Positions 34,348-42,692 of a stretch of 64,000 nt of DNA are shown piece after piece (position 1 is the first letter of the stretch; each line of letters starts with the position of its first letter). The notes beneath the pieces are model-generated. The model saw only the letters and a list, made by a program, of their open reading frames with translations, was not told where the DNA came from and made no database searches. This DNA comes from Mucilaginibacter rigui (GTDB lineage Bacteria > Bacteroidota > Bacteroidia > Sphingobacteriales > Sphingobacteriaceae), in assembly GCF_014773275.1 (NCBI RefSeq), contig NZ_JACWMW010000002.1, positions 1,240,001 to 1,304,000 on the forward strand, given 5' to 3'. A program made the position numbers and the translations under genes.

Positions 34348-34482
34348 TGTTTTAAGTTTTTTGTTTGTCGATATTGACAATACAAATGTGCAAACAGCCG
34401 CCCCGCTGTACCATGGATGATGTTCGTTAGTGGATGGACAATTTTCCCAACTGATATTATTTAATGTTTATTTTTACCCGTC

Positions 34483-35343
34483 ATGAAAGATATTCCTGTA
34501 CATCAGTTAGAGAAAAGGGGCAGCATCGGTATGGAGATATGGCGTTATCAAGCCGGGGAGATCCAAAATGATACTCTTGATGAAGAGATAATGAAGGCCC
34601 ACCGGGATGACCACTATATATTTTTTATTGTGGAGGCGGGTGATACGGCCTTAATGATAGATTTTAACGAAATAAAGTTTTCCCCTCATACTTTATATTA
34701 CATTTTGCCCGGGCAGGTGCACCACGGCCTGAGCGACGAACGGGCTGCGGGCTGGTTTATGGCGGTAGATACCATGCTGATACCGCCCGATTACCGTAAG
34801 GTGTTTGAGGGGCAGTTGGCTTTGCAAAAGCCATATTTGTTAGATGACGGGCAAATGAAACAATGTATGGGGTTGCTTGATCTGCTGCTTCAACGTTTTT
34901 TGGAACATGAAAAGAGTACCTTCAATGTATCTATAGTGCATTCACTTTTGCAGTCATTTATCGGGATCGCTGCCGGTTGCTATGCTGAGATCAACGACAT
35001 AGATGTACGGGTGTCAAGACCGGTGGAGCTTTCGCGAATGTTTAAGCAATTACTGGTAGATAATTACGTAGCCATAAAAAGCCCATCCGTTTATGCAGGG
35101 ATGCTTAACGTATCTGAAAGGTATTTGAACGAGGTTTTAAAAAAAGCAACCGGCTTCTCGGTAAGTTACTGGATACTGAACGAGATTATGCTGGAAGCCA
35201 AGCGCCTTTTATACTATAGCGAATGTAATGTTAAAGAAGTAGCCCATGCTTTGGGTTATGATGACCATGCTTATTTTTCACGTTTGTTTAAAAAAGCCGA
35301 GGGGATAACACCCCTTACCTTTAGGGTAACTTACCGTAAATAG
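34483..35343 (+). CDS. AraC family transcriptional regulator
   Basis: The 286-aa protein has an N-terminal cupin (KAHRDDHYIFFIVEAGDTALM and LYYILPGQVHHG) and the two C-terminal helix-turn-helix motifs (SPSVYAGMLNVSERYLNEVL and NVKEVAHALGYDDHAYFSRLF). It faces away from the AhpD-like gene and is followed 75 bp downstream by the flavin reductase gene on the same strand, so either or both could be its targets. Confidence 0.92.
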   Translation: MKDIPVHQLEKRGSIGMEIWRYQAGEIQNDTLDEEIMKAHRDDHYIFFIVEAGDTALMIDFNEIKFSPHTLYYILPGQVHHGLSDERAAGWFMAVDTMLIPPDYRKVFEGQLALQKPYLLDDGQMKQCMGLLDLLLQRFLEHEKSTFNVSIVHSLLQSFIGIAAGCYAEINDIDVRVSRPVELSRMFKQLLVDNYVAIKSPSVYAGMLNVSERYLNEVLKKATGFSVSYWILNEIMLEAKRLLYYSECNVKEVAHALGYDDHAYFSRLFKKAEGITPLTFRVTYRK

Positions 35344-35418
35344 TCCAATTATTACCGCATAGTTGCCATTGTTATGCGATGATTTACCCCGTTTCTTTGT
35401 AGTATCAAAATTACTCAC

Positions 35419-36135
35419 ATGGAAACATCTACATTATATAAACTCAAAAAAAAGGCCGGCGAATTTTTCGAACCACGGTTCCTGCAAACCGGCACTGTGC
35501 TGGAAGTAAGGCCATGGGCACCATCCACTTTAATTGAAATTGATTTGCATTTGCCCCTTGTTGATATGCAGCAATGGGATTACATACCCTATATCAAATT
35601 CAAGGTGGATCATTTTACATTCAGGGACTACACCCCATCCGGCTGGGATGCCGAAACCCGCACCTGCACCATTTATGTTGACGCGGTGCATAACGGCCCG
35701 GGCAGCAAATGGGCACGCCAACTAAAAAAAGGTGATACCATCAGCTATATTAAAAAAGTAGGCTTTACCCACCACCAACCCGATCAGGTATCGGCAGTAA
35801 TTGCCTTGGGGGATGAAAGCAGCGTTGGACATTTGCTTGCCCTGCAAAAAATGGTACTGCCGCATACCCGTTTCTCGGGCGGCATTGTTATTGGCGAGGA
35901 TGAGCACCGCAGGTTGTTTAACGAATATTTTTGGACACCTATTGAACCCGTAGCGCGCAAGGATGTTTACGGCCACAATAGCCTAATGGAATGGGTGCTT
36001 AAACAGCAATACAGCCTGGAGAATACTATATTTTACCTTGCAGGTAATAATACAATGGTAGCCCAGCTGCGTAAATTGCTTAAACAGCAGGGCTATCCAT
36101 CATCGCAAATAAAAGCGCAGGGCTTTTGGTCGTAA
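35419..36135 (+). CDS. Siderophore-interacting-type FAD-dependent reductase
   Basis: The 238-aa protein resembles the ViuB/SIP family: FRDYTPSGWD (the RxYT flavin-binding motif, here RDYT) in the barrel, VDAVHNGPGSKWARQLKKGD for the FAD phosphate end, then ALGDESSVGHLLALQ at the start of the NAD(P)H domain and YLAGNNTMVAQLRKLL with the C-terminal FWS. These enzymes use NAD(P)H to reduce ferric siderophores. No siderophore transport gene is beside it, so another flavin reductase use is possible. It follows an AraC regulator and converges tightly (3 bp) with the next lipoprotein gene. Confidence 0.82.
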   Translation: METSTLYKLKKKAGEFFEPRFLQTGTVLEVRPWAPSTLIEIDLHLPLVDMQQWDYIPYIKFKVDHFTFRDYTPSGWDAETRTCTIYVDAVHNGPGSKWARQLKKGDTISYIKKVGFTHHQPDQVSAVIALGDESSVGHLLALQKMVLPHTRFSGGIVIGEDEHRRLFNEYFWTPIEPVARKDVYGHNSLMEWVLKQQYSLENTIFYLAGNNTMVAQLRKLLKQQGYPSSQIKAQGFWS

Positions 36136-36138
36136 TTA

Positions 36139-36606
36139 TTATTTCTGCTTCACGTAGGTTTCTATGATCTCGTGGTTAATGTTGAGGCTGTCTATCTTTT
36201 CGATGCCTTTTTGTACCAGCGTATCATGTTTAAACTGAACGGTGAAATCAAAGCTGCGGCCTTCCCATTCGCGGGCGTTTAGGTAGGCCAGGTGTTCGGT
36301 GTATTTGTCGCCTTTAAAATCGTAAGTACCGCCACCGGCTGTGTAGGTAGCATCTTTGCCTTTCCCTTTGCTTAGATCGTGCCGCATAAAGGCAAAGTGA
36401 GTGGCGTTTAAAACTTTTATCATTTCCTGGTTAGGCACAGGGTAGTCTTTTACGGTATCGCCTTTGGTAACCGTAACAGCCGATACCAGTTTCCAGGTGC
36501 CCTCCATTGGCGACGCTGTTGGCGGTGTATCAGGTGTTGCAGGCATTTTTGGGCTACAGGCTGCAAAGGCAATTGCCGCAAGGGGCAGTAAACGTAATAA
36601 TTTCAT
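36139..36606 (-). CDS. Lipocalin-like lipoprotein
   Basis: The 155-aa protein has a lipoprotein signal with Cys17 (AIAFAAC). After a Pro/Thr-rich linker comes a lipocalin-like domain beginning MEGTWKLVSAVTVTKGD, with HFAFMRHD, GGGTYDFKGDKYTEHL and FDFTVQFKHDTLVQKG strands. Such domains bind small hydrophobic ligands. Function is not known. Confidence 0.75.
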   Translation of the reverse strand: MKLLRLLPLAAIAFAACSPKMPATPDTPPTASPMEGTWKLVSAVTVTKGDTVKDYPVPNQEMIKVLNATHFAFMRHDLSKGKGKDATYTAGGGTYDFKGDKYTEHLAYLNAREWEGRSFDFTVQFKHDTLVQKGIEKIDSLNINHEIIETYVKQK

Positions 36607-36680
36607 GAGATTGAGGTTTTGTTGATTTTACTGCTAATATAAGCGCAACAATAGTAAATGCAAGTTTGTTAAGCTATTGT

Positions 36681-37439
36681 ATGCAAACAACAAGTCGAAA
36701 TTACTACTCGGGCACCAGCGGATTGGTGTTGCCTGTTCCCAATAAATCATCATACCCACCGGCTTTTCAGGATAAGTCGCGGCTTTGCTATTACGCATCG
36801 CTGTTTAATAGTATAGAGGTAAATAGTTCGTTTTATAAAGTACCGCAGGCATCCACCGTAAAAAAATGGGCCGATGATGTTCCGGATAATTTTATGTTTA
36901 CCTACAAGCTTTGGCGCGATATCACACATAATAAACCATTGCTTTTTAATCAAGCGGATGTTGAACGCTTTATACAGGTGATTGATGCCGCCGGCGATAA
37001 GAAAGGTAGTTTGCTTATCCAGCTGCCGCCGGGCACAACAATAGCAGATGCTGCACAATTAGAACAATTATTAGAAAACATCAGGGATGCAAACCCTGCG
37101 TATGGCTGGGATGTAGCGGTAGAATTCAGGCACCCCTCGTGGTATAAGGATAACATTTATACTATGCTTGATAATTATGGCGTCGGTATGGTGGTACAGG
37201 ATATGCCAAAATCGCTTACGCCGATGATAGATATGCCCACGGATTTTGTTTACCTGCGCTTTCATGGGCCAAACGGCGGTTACCGGGGCAGTTATACCGA
37301 TGCTTTTTTATATGAATACGCCGGGTATATTAATGATTGGCTTGCAGATGGGAAAAGAGTTTACGCATACTTTAATAACACCATGGGCGATGCCATTAAT
37401 AATTTAATAACGCTGAATAAGTATGTTAATGAGCTATAG
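36681..37439 (+). CDS. DUF72 family protein
   Basis: The 252-aa protein starts at the ATG at 36681; a TTG 15 bp earlier is less likely. DUF72 marks are RLCYYASLFNSIEVNSSFYK, DNFMFTYKLWRDITH, LLIQLPPGTT, VAVEFRHPSWY and VYLRFHGPNGGYRGSYTD. The family has a TIM-barrel fold with conserved Glu/His/Arg in the mouth and no proven reaction. It stands alone between convergent neighbours (5 bp to the PAS gene). Confidence 0.88.
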   Translation: MQTTSRNYYSGTSGLVLPVPNKSSYPPAFQDKSRLCYYASLFNSIEVNSSFYKVPQASTVKKWADDVPDNFMFTYKLWRDITHNKPLLFNQADVERFIQVIDAAGDKKGSLLIQLPPGTTIADAAQLEQLLENIRDANPAYGWDVAVEFRHPSWYKDNIYTMLDNYGVGMVVQDMPKSLTPMIDMPTDFVYLRFHGPNGGYRGSYTDAFLYEYAGYINDWLADGKRVYAYFNNTMGDAINNLITLNKYVNEL

Positions 37440-37443
37440 CTAA

Positions 37444-38727
37444 TTACTTTTCAATATTAATATTTGTGCTTTCGGTTTTACTGATAATTGCCTTGATCAC
37501 TTCATCAAGCTCATTGGCAGATATTTCAAGAAAACCCATCAGTTCTTTATCAACGATGTTCTCCTTATCTATATTTATCATATTGATCAGGCCTAATATG
37601 CGGCATAAAGGGGCACGTACAATATGCGATTGCATGTAGGCAATCTCTCTTAGTTGAGCGTTTTGTTTTTCTATGGCCTGTGTATATTTTATGCTATCAG
37701 TAATATCCCTCGCAATTACCAATCGTTCATTTTTCCCCTGGTAAACAATATTGCTGCACCTCACTTCCGAATAAAACTCTTTCCCGTTTTTAGTTTTATG
37801 CATTACGGTTGATACTGAGGGGGTAGTAGGGTCTATTTTTTCAATTGTTTTTAAAAGGTCTTCAACATGGCTTACAGGCCTTATGTTTTTTATGGTCATG
37901 CTCTTAAATTCGCTGCGTGTATATCCATATTTGCGTATAGCCGCACCATTTACCTGTAAAAACTGTAAGGTATCGGTATCAAATATCCACATGGGCGACG
38001 GGTTGCGAAAGAACAGGCTTTTGTAATGCCCTTCCGACTCGAGAAGCTGTGAATTGAGGGCGTTTTTTTCATTAACCTGTTGCTGCAGGCTTTTTCGGAG
38101 CAAGGCCTCCTCAATTATTGTTTTCTCGAGTCCAATAATAATATGGCGCAATACCACCACGACAGATATGTTTAGAAACAAAAAGTTGGAGGAGTAAAGT
38201 ATCCAGGAATCAAATGGGTATTTAACAATAAGCGGAGAATTGAATAGCTTAAAATATATAACAGCACTAAAAAAAGAGTAAATGCCGATGTTTACGATTA
38301 AAGACCATGCTATTGCACGGCCGCTAAACAGCGCTGTTATAAATACCGCCATTGCCATCAAATAAATGCTCCCCCCGCCAAATGATCCTAAGGATGCCAT
38401 CATAAAAATAGTCATCAGATAAAAAACCACAATAACGTACAGCTTTTTGTAATATGGCTTTATATGGTTATTAAGGGCTAATGCAGGGATGGTGATTAAC
38501 GCGAACGTATAATAAAATGGTATAAACCTGTAACCATTATTTAATAAAATTATAATGCTTGGTATTATGGCTACAAGGCTTAATGGTGTAGCATAGAGGA
38601 TAATTTTGATGAAAAGGTCCTCTCTCCAAAAGTGTATATCTTTTAACTCATCCGCTACATTATCATTAAAAGCGTGTTTAATAAATATTTTATAAGTTTT
38701 CCAAATACGTTTTAAAAATAGAAACAT
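37444..38727 (-). CDS. Membrane PAS sensor with histidine-kinase-like DHp segment but no ATPase domain
   Basis: The 427-aa protein has about six membrane helices (residues about 41-65, 73-90, 100-118, 124-140, 146-165, 180-200), a coiled linker, and a PAS domain at about 240-345 (YKSLFFRNPSPMWIFDTDTLQFLQVNGAA to RLVIARDITDSIK). After it a short dimerisation/phosphoacceptor-like helix pair has SHIVRAPLCRILGLINMI with His368. The protein ends 59 residues after this His, so the whole ATP-binding domain is absent, and no neighbouring gene supplies one. The same ending is found in the divergent neighbour at 39127. It could be a phosphate relay or a dimerising regulator. Frame ends cleanly with a stop, so a truncation by frameshift is not indicated. 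Confidence 0.8.
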   Translation of the reverse strand: MFLFLKRIWKTYKIFIKHAFNDNVADELKDIHFWREDLFIKIILYATPLSLVAIIPSIIILLNNGYRFIPFYYTFALITIPALALNNHIKPYYKKLYVIVVFYLMTIFMMASLGSFGGGSIYLMAMAVFITALFSGRAIAWSLIVNIGIYSFFSAVIYFKLFNSPLIVKYPFDSWILYSSNFLFLNISVVVVLRHIIIGLEKTIIEEALLRKSLQQQVNEKNALNSQLLESEGHYKSLFFRNPSPMWIFDTDTLQFLQVNGAAIRKYGYTRSEFKSMTIKNIRPVSHVEDLLKTIEKIDPTTPSVSTVMHKTKNGKEFYSEVRCSNIVYQGKNERLVIARDITDSIKYTQAIEKQNAQLREIAYMQSHIVRAPLCRILGLINMINIDKENIVDKELMGFLEISANELDEVIKAIISKTESTNINIEK

Positions 38728-39126
38728 ATTATTGGGGTTTAATTAATATATTTTTATCTAAGTTAATTAAATATACAATTGGTGAAAGTGGTTATTAATT
38801 TTCATCGTAATTAAAATAAAAGAATAGTGCAATAATAGCTATGCCGGTAACTTATTGTATTAGTATGGTGGTATGCTATTAGCTTACAGGCTGCAGTAAT
38901 ACTACAATATGATAGTAAGGCTGCAATGCAGAACGGCATTTAACATCAGTAAATTGCACCATATATGGTATGTGTTTTCTTATAAAGCAATATACTAGTT
39001 AAAATACACACTAAACACTGTTTTTATTAAATAATTTATTTTAATATTATAGGATTATGATAAATTAACAAGTGTTATATTGAAATGCAGCAGTTTTTCA
39101 ATTGAAAACCATCTTATCCGACACTT
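38728..39126. other. 399-bp AT-rich intergenic region between divergent DHp-ending genes
   Basis: It holds the divergent promoters of the two signalling genes. I see no RNA gene, no strong inverted repeat and no coding frame of useful length; several TA-rich runs make -7 box assignments unreliable. Confidence 0.5.
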
Positions 39127-40131
39127 ATGCATAAAAAAGCTAAACCGAGCGATCTGATAGCCTATAGCAAAGATTTTGTTCTTCACAACGAGGAAAAAGA
39201 AAAACGCGCCGCAGAATTAATTGTTGCTAATAATGAGCTTGCTTTTCAAAACCAGGAGAAAGAAAAACGGGCCGCCGAACTCATCATCGCCAATAAAGAG
39301 CTTGCCTTTCAGAATGAAGAGAAGGAGAGACGGGCGCAGGAACTGGTGCTCGCCAATAAAGAGCTTGCCTTTCAGAATAAAGAGAAGGAGAAAAGGGCAG
39401 AAGAACTGGTTATTGCTAATAAGGAGCTTGTTATCCAAAACGATGAAAAGGCTAAACGTGCTGCAGAGTTGATAGTTGCTAATAAAGAACTCATTTTTCA
39501 AAATGGGGAAAAAGAAAAACGTGCGGCTGAGCTGATCATCGCCAATAAAGAGCTTATCTTTCAAAACGGAGAAAAAAGCAAACGTGCTGCAGAACTAGCC
39601 TTGGCTAATAAGGAGCTCGTTTTTCAGAACGAGGAGAAGTGGAAGCGAGCAGCCGAACTCATCATTGCTAATAAAGAACTTGCGTTTCAAAATAATGAGA
39701 AAGAGAAACGTGCGGCAGAACTTATCATTGCAAATAAGGAACTGGTTTTTCAGAGCGGAGAAAAAGAAAAGCGTGCTGCAGAATTGATCATTGCCAATAA
39801 GGAACTTGTTTTTCAGAATGCTGAGAAGGAAAAGCGCGCTGAAGAGCTGAGCGTAGCGTACAAAAAAATTAAAAAAGCAGAAGAGGTACTGAGAGAATAT
39901 ATAAAAGGATTGGAACAAATGATGTTTATGACCCATCATAAAGTACGGCAGCCGGTAGCCAATATATTAGGTTTATCGCAAATGCTGGAGAAGTACATTA
40001 AAGCACCGGTTACTTTGCGCAAACTGGTTGGTTATATGAAAGTATCTGCCATAGATCTGGATACTTTCACCAAAGAACTTACTGTATTAATAGGGGCTTG
40101 GGATAAAAAAGTTAAAAAGAAAACGCAATAA
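39127..40131 (+). CDS. Cytoplasmic coiled-coil protein with eleven 21-residue repeats and a DHp-like end
   Basis: The 334-aa protein has no signal or membrane helix. Residues 23-253 are eleven repeats of 21 residues, consensus EKEKRAAELIIANKELxFQN plus one variable residue (E, N, G, A or K), the last copy degenerate. Twenty-one residues are exactly three heptads, so the part should be one unbroken coiled coil of about 230 residues, roughly 34 nm long. The rest (about 254-334) carries MTHHKVRQPVANILGLSQML with His271, aligned with the His368 segment of the divergent PAS protein (HxVRxPxxxILGL). There is no ATP-binding domain. Repeat copies differ at synonymous codons, so selection acts on the protein. 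A scaffold or length-setting signalling role is inferred only. Confidence 0.82.
   Translation: MHKKAKPSDLIAYSKDFVLHNEEKEKRAAELIVANNELAFQNQEKEKRAAELIIANKELAFQNEEKERRAQELVLANKELAFQNKEKEKRAEELVIANKELVIQNDEKAKRAAELIVANKELIFQNGEKEKRAAELIIANKELIFQNGEKSKRAAELALANKELVFQNEEKWKRAAELIIANKELAFQNNEKEKRAAELIIANKELVFQSGEKEKRAAELIIANKELVFQNAEKEKRAEELSVAYKKIKKAEEVLREYIKGLEQMMFMTHHKVRQPVANILGLSQMLEKYIKAPVTLRKLVGYMKVSAIDLDTFTKELTVLIGAWDKKVKKKTQ
39193..39885 (+). repeat. Eleven 63-bp tandem coding repeats
   Basis: Each unit encodes 21 residues of the coiled coil at 39127-40131. Unit boundaries at the EKEK start fall every 63 bp. Units are not identical: third-position changes are common while the amino acids stay nearly constant, so this is an old array kept by protein selection rather than a recent expansion. 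Confidence 0.9.
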
Positions 40132-40324
40132 CATAAAAGGTTTGCATAGCCTGTTATGTTATTGCGGGTATCTACTTTTCAGGTATTCTCACCTCATTAG
40201 AATATACCTTTCATTAGGCTCATCTTCGCCTGTAGGGTACTTGTAATACAAATGTTACTATAATGCCAAAGCCCGGGTTAAACCATGGGCGGTTAGGTAC
40301 CGTCATATATGCAAATTAAGAAAC

Positions 40325-41017
40325 ATGAAAAAGATATTATTGATGATAACCTTCCTGGCCGGTACAGCTGTATTAGCCCAGGCACAAACCCAGAAGGTGC
40401 ATAAAACACCCGAGCAAAAAGCCCAGCACATGACCGAGGCTTTAAATAAGAAGTTAGCCTTGTCGGCAGATCAGTCTGCAAAGGTAAACGCCATTTTTAC
40501 TAAAAGTGCGGTAAGCATGGATAGCCTGAAGGCTCATAAATCTGCCGACCGTAAAGCAAATATGCAGGCGCGCAAAGCTATTATGGCAAATACAAATGCC
40601 AGCCTTAAAAACGTTTTAACTGCCGACCAGCAAACTAAGTTTGCAGATATGAAAGCAAGCTTTAAAGGCAGGATGCATGGTAAACGTGGCGATCATAAAG
40701 GTATAGCGCCAGAGCAAAAAGCACAACGTATATCAAAGGTGTTGCAGAAAAAATTGAGCCTGACCCAGGATCAGTACGCTAAGGTGAATACTATTTTATT
40801 GAAACGTGCTACCCAGATGGATAGCTTAAAAGCAAACCGTTCTGCTACCGACCGTAAAGCGAACAAAGAAAGCCGCAAAGCGATACTGGTACAAACAGAT
40901 GGCGAACTGAAAGCCGTATTAACAGCCGACCAGTTAAAAAACTACACTGAGCTAAAAGCCCAGATGAAAGAAAGAATGAAAAACAGGAGAGGTACTAAAG
41001 CCCCAACTGCCGGATAA
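40325..41017 (+). CDS. Exported Spy/CpxP-like protein made of two copies of the domain
   Basis: The 230-aa protein has a signal peptide (residues 1-20, ending LAQAQ). Two similar halves follow, about 28-115 and 125-215: TPEQKAQHMTEALNKKLALSADQSAKVNAI against APEQKAQRISKVLQKKLSLTQDQYAKVNTI, each with MDSLKA and LKxVLTADQ. The helix pattern and LTADQ ends resemble Spy/CpxP/LTXXQ-type periplasmic chaperones, which normally have one such domain per protein. The whole is very rich in Lys, Ala and Met. A periplasmic stress or chaperone role is probable by family. Confidence 0.8.
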   Translation: MKKILLMITFLAGTAVLAQAQTQKVHKTPEQKAQHMTEALNKKLALSADQSAKVNAIFTKSAVSMDSLKAHKSADRKANMQARKAIMANTNASLKNVLTADQQTKFADMKASFKGRMHGKRGDHKGIAPEQKAQRISKVLQKKLSLTQDQYAKVNTILLKRATQMDSLKANRSATDRKANKESRKAILVQTDGELKAVLTADQLKNYTELKAQMKERMKNRRGTKAPTAG

Positions 41018-41041
41018 TTTTTGTGAGTGAGTGATGATAAA

Positions 41042-41073
41042 GCGGGTAGCCCATGTGGTTGCCCGCTTTTTTT
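41042..41073 (+). terminator. Rho-independent terminator of the Spy-like gene
   Basis: A 10-bp stem at 41042-41051 and 41057-41066 (GCGGG outside, CC/GG inside, two G-U pairs) is followed by seven T at 41067-41073. Confidence 0.85.
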
Positions 41074-41153
41074 GTGGCGGATAGTAGCTAATAGCTTTTA
41101 AACTGTCGTTTTTACACCTTGAAAGGCATCAAGAACAAGGATAGCGTATAAAA

Positions 41154-41182
41154 TTAGCAGCCCTCAATTCGAGGGCTGCTAA
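41154..41182 (-). terminator. Rho-independent terminator of the GH30/ThuA operon
   Basis: TTAGCAGCCCTC at 41154-41165 and GAGGGCTGCTAA at 41171-41182 pair perfectly around five bases. On the minus strand the run continues TTTTAT. It starts 5 bp past the GH30 stop. Confidence 0.85.
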
Positions 41183-41186
41183 ATAA

Positions 41187-42650
41187 TTATTGCATTACCA
41201 AAGTGGCTATTGAGTGTGGCTCGCTTGTGGTTTTGGCAGCTTTGCCTTTTATCCATAGGCTGTATTCTATTTTCTCGTCGGTGCGATTCATTACCACTAC
41301 GGCTATTGAGCCATTTGGGTTTTGATAAGCGGTGGTCAACAGTTTATCCCTGCTTGCAGATGCCGCGATACGTTTTGCACCGGGTTGAATGTATTTTGAA
41401 AAATGGCCGATGTAATAGTAAGAGTTGGTATACAACAGCTTGCCTGTGCGGGTATCGGCATGTACCGGTGCAAAGCAAAAGTTACCTACGTGGTTAGGGC
41501 CACCCTTTTCATCTAAAAGAATGTTCCAATCTGTCCAACCTACGGTACCGGCATTAAAATCATTTATCATCGACAGGCCGTACCGCTCGCCCAGGGCCCA
41601 GTCGTCTAACCGGGCAAAATCAAATTTTTCCACACAACCTTCAGTAAATATCAAATTCTTATCAGGGAACGCGGCATGTGTAAGGCGGGTGTTCTCAAAG
41701 TTTTGGCCCGCACCGGTCCAGGTTTCATACCAGTGGAAACCTATACCCCAAACATATTTAGCAGCGGCAGGGTCTTCTAATATGGTGCTTGCGCGTTGGT
41801 AAAGTAAGTCGCGGTTGTGGTCCCACACAATTAGTTTTTTAGCTTTCATGCCTTGTTTCCAAAGTGTTGGGCCTAAGTAGTTCTTTACAAAATCGCGTTC
41901 TTCCTCAGCGGTGTACTTGCACGATTCCCATTTTTGTGTAGCCATTGGCTCGTTCTGTACCGATAGGCCCCAGATAGGGATACCCAGCTTTTCGTACTCT
42001 TTAATAAATTTGATGTAAAAGTTTGCCCAGCTTTGCGCAAACTCAGGTTTAAGCTTCCCGCCGTGCAGCACATCGTTGTTATCCTTCATAAAGGCAGGCG
42101 GGCTCCATGGCGATACAAACATGGTTAGCTTACCGCCCGCTACAGCTGTTGCGGCCTTTATAAAAGGTATGCGGTATTGTTTGTCGTGGCTAACATCAAA
42201 TGTCGACAGGCTTTTGTCGCTATTGCTTACATAGCTGTAGCTGCTGCTGCTAAAATCACAGCTTTGTATGTTGGTGCGTGCAAGGGTAAAGCCAATACCG
42301 GTTGTTTTGTTGTAGTAAGCATTTAAAAGTTCGGTTTGTTTATCTTTTGGCAGCTTGTAAAATGTTTCGGCAACAGCATCGGTTAAGGCACCGCCTATAC
42401 CCAGCATAGTTTGGAATTTTTGCGCCGGGTCAACAAATACCACGGTTTCGGTTTCGGGGGGCTGTGCTTCTGTTTCAAATTTCAGTTCGCCGGCAGGGAA
42501 AAGCCTTTTGGCCGATTCCTTTTCGGTAACATAAACCTTTACTGTCCTGTTGGCTGCAGAGTAAGGCTGCATTTTTTTAGCCGCAGGCGCCTGGCTAAAC
42601 GTGCTTGCTGTAAAGCAAACAAGGCCGGCTATTAAAAATCCTTTCTTCAT
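41187..42650 (-). CDS. Exported GH30 family glycoside hydrolase
   Basis: The 487-aa enzyme has a signal peptide (residues 1-20, ending TFSQ) and the GH30 barrel with side beta-domain: FQTMLGIGGALTDAVAE, IGFTLARTNIQSCDFS, LTMFVSPWSPPAFMKD, WGLSVQNEP with acid/base Glu234, WGIGFHWYETW and LIFTEGCVE with nucleophile Glu337. Family members include glucosylceramidases, beta-1,6-glucanases and beta-glucosidases; the general pattern here is of the GH30_1/GH30_3 kind, and fungal beta-1,6-glucan is one plausible substrate. It lies 42 bp behind the ThuA gene and so is probably co-transcribed. Confidence 0.9.
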   Translation of the reverse strand: MKKGFLIAGLVCFTASTFSQAPAAKKMQPYSAANRTVKVYVTEKESAKRLFPAGELKFETEAQPPETETVVFVDPAQKFQTMLGIGGALTDAVAETFYKLPKDKQTELLNAYYNKTTGIGFTLARTNIQSCDFSSSSYSYVSNSDKSLSTFDVSHDKQYRIPFIKAATAVAGGKLTMFVSPWSPPAFMKDNNDVLHGGKLKPEFAQSWANFYIKFIKEYEKLGIPIWGLSVQNEPMATQKWESCKYTAEEERDFVKNYLGPTLWKQGMKAKKLIVWDHNRDLLYQRASTILEDPAAAKYVWGIGFHWYETWTGAGQNFENTRLTHAAFPDKNLIFTEGCVEKFDFARLDDWALGERYGLSMINDFNAGTVGWTDWNILLDEKGGPNHVGNFCFAPVHADTRTGKLLYTNSYYYIGHFSKYIQPGAKRIAASASRDKLLTTAYQNPNGSIAVVVMNRTDEKIEYSLWIKGKAAKTTSEPHSIATLVMQ

Positions 42651-42692
42651 GGGTGAGGGCTGAAGGTTATTGGGTTAATATTTAGTTGATGG

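Noticed and set aside
37444..38727. Frameshifted or truncated histidine kinase gene
   Set aside because: No ATP-binding motifs (N, G1 or G2 boxes) are found in any frame of the 5-bp gap or the neighbouring DUF72 gene, and the divergent neighbour ends in the same way, so the short form looks original.
39193..39885. Regular 63-bp repeats that could be taken for a CRISPR array or satellite DNA
   Set aside because: The repeats are continuous coding units with no spacers, each translating to the same 21-residue motif in one open frame.
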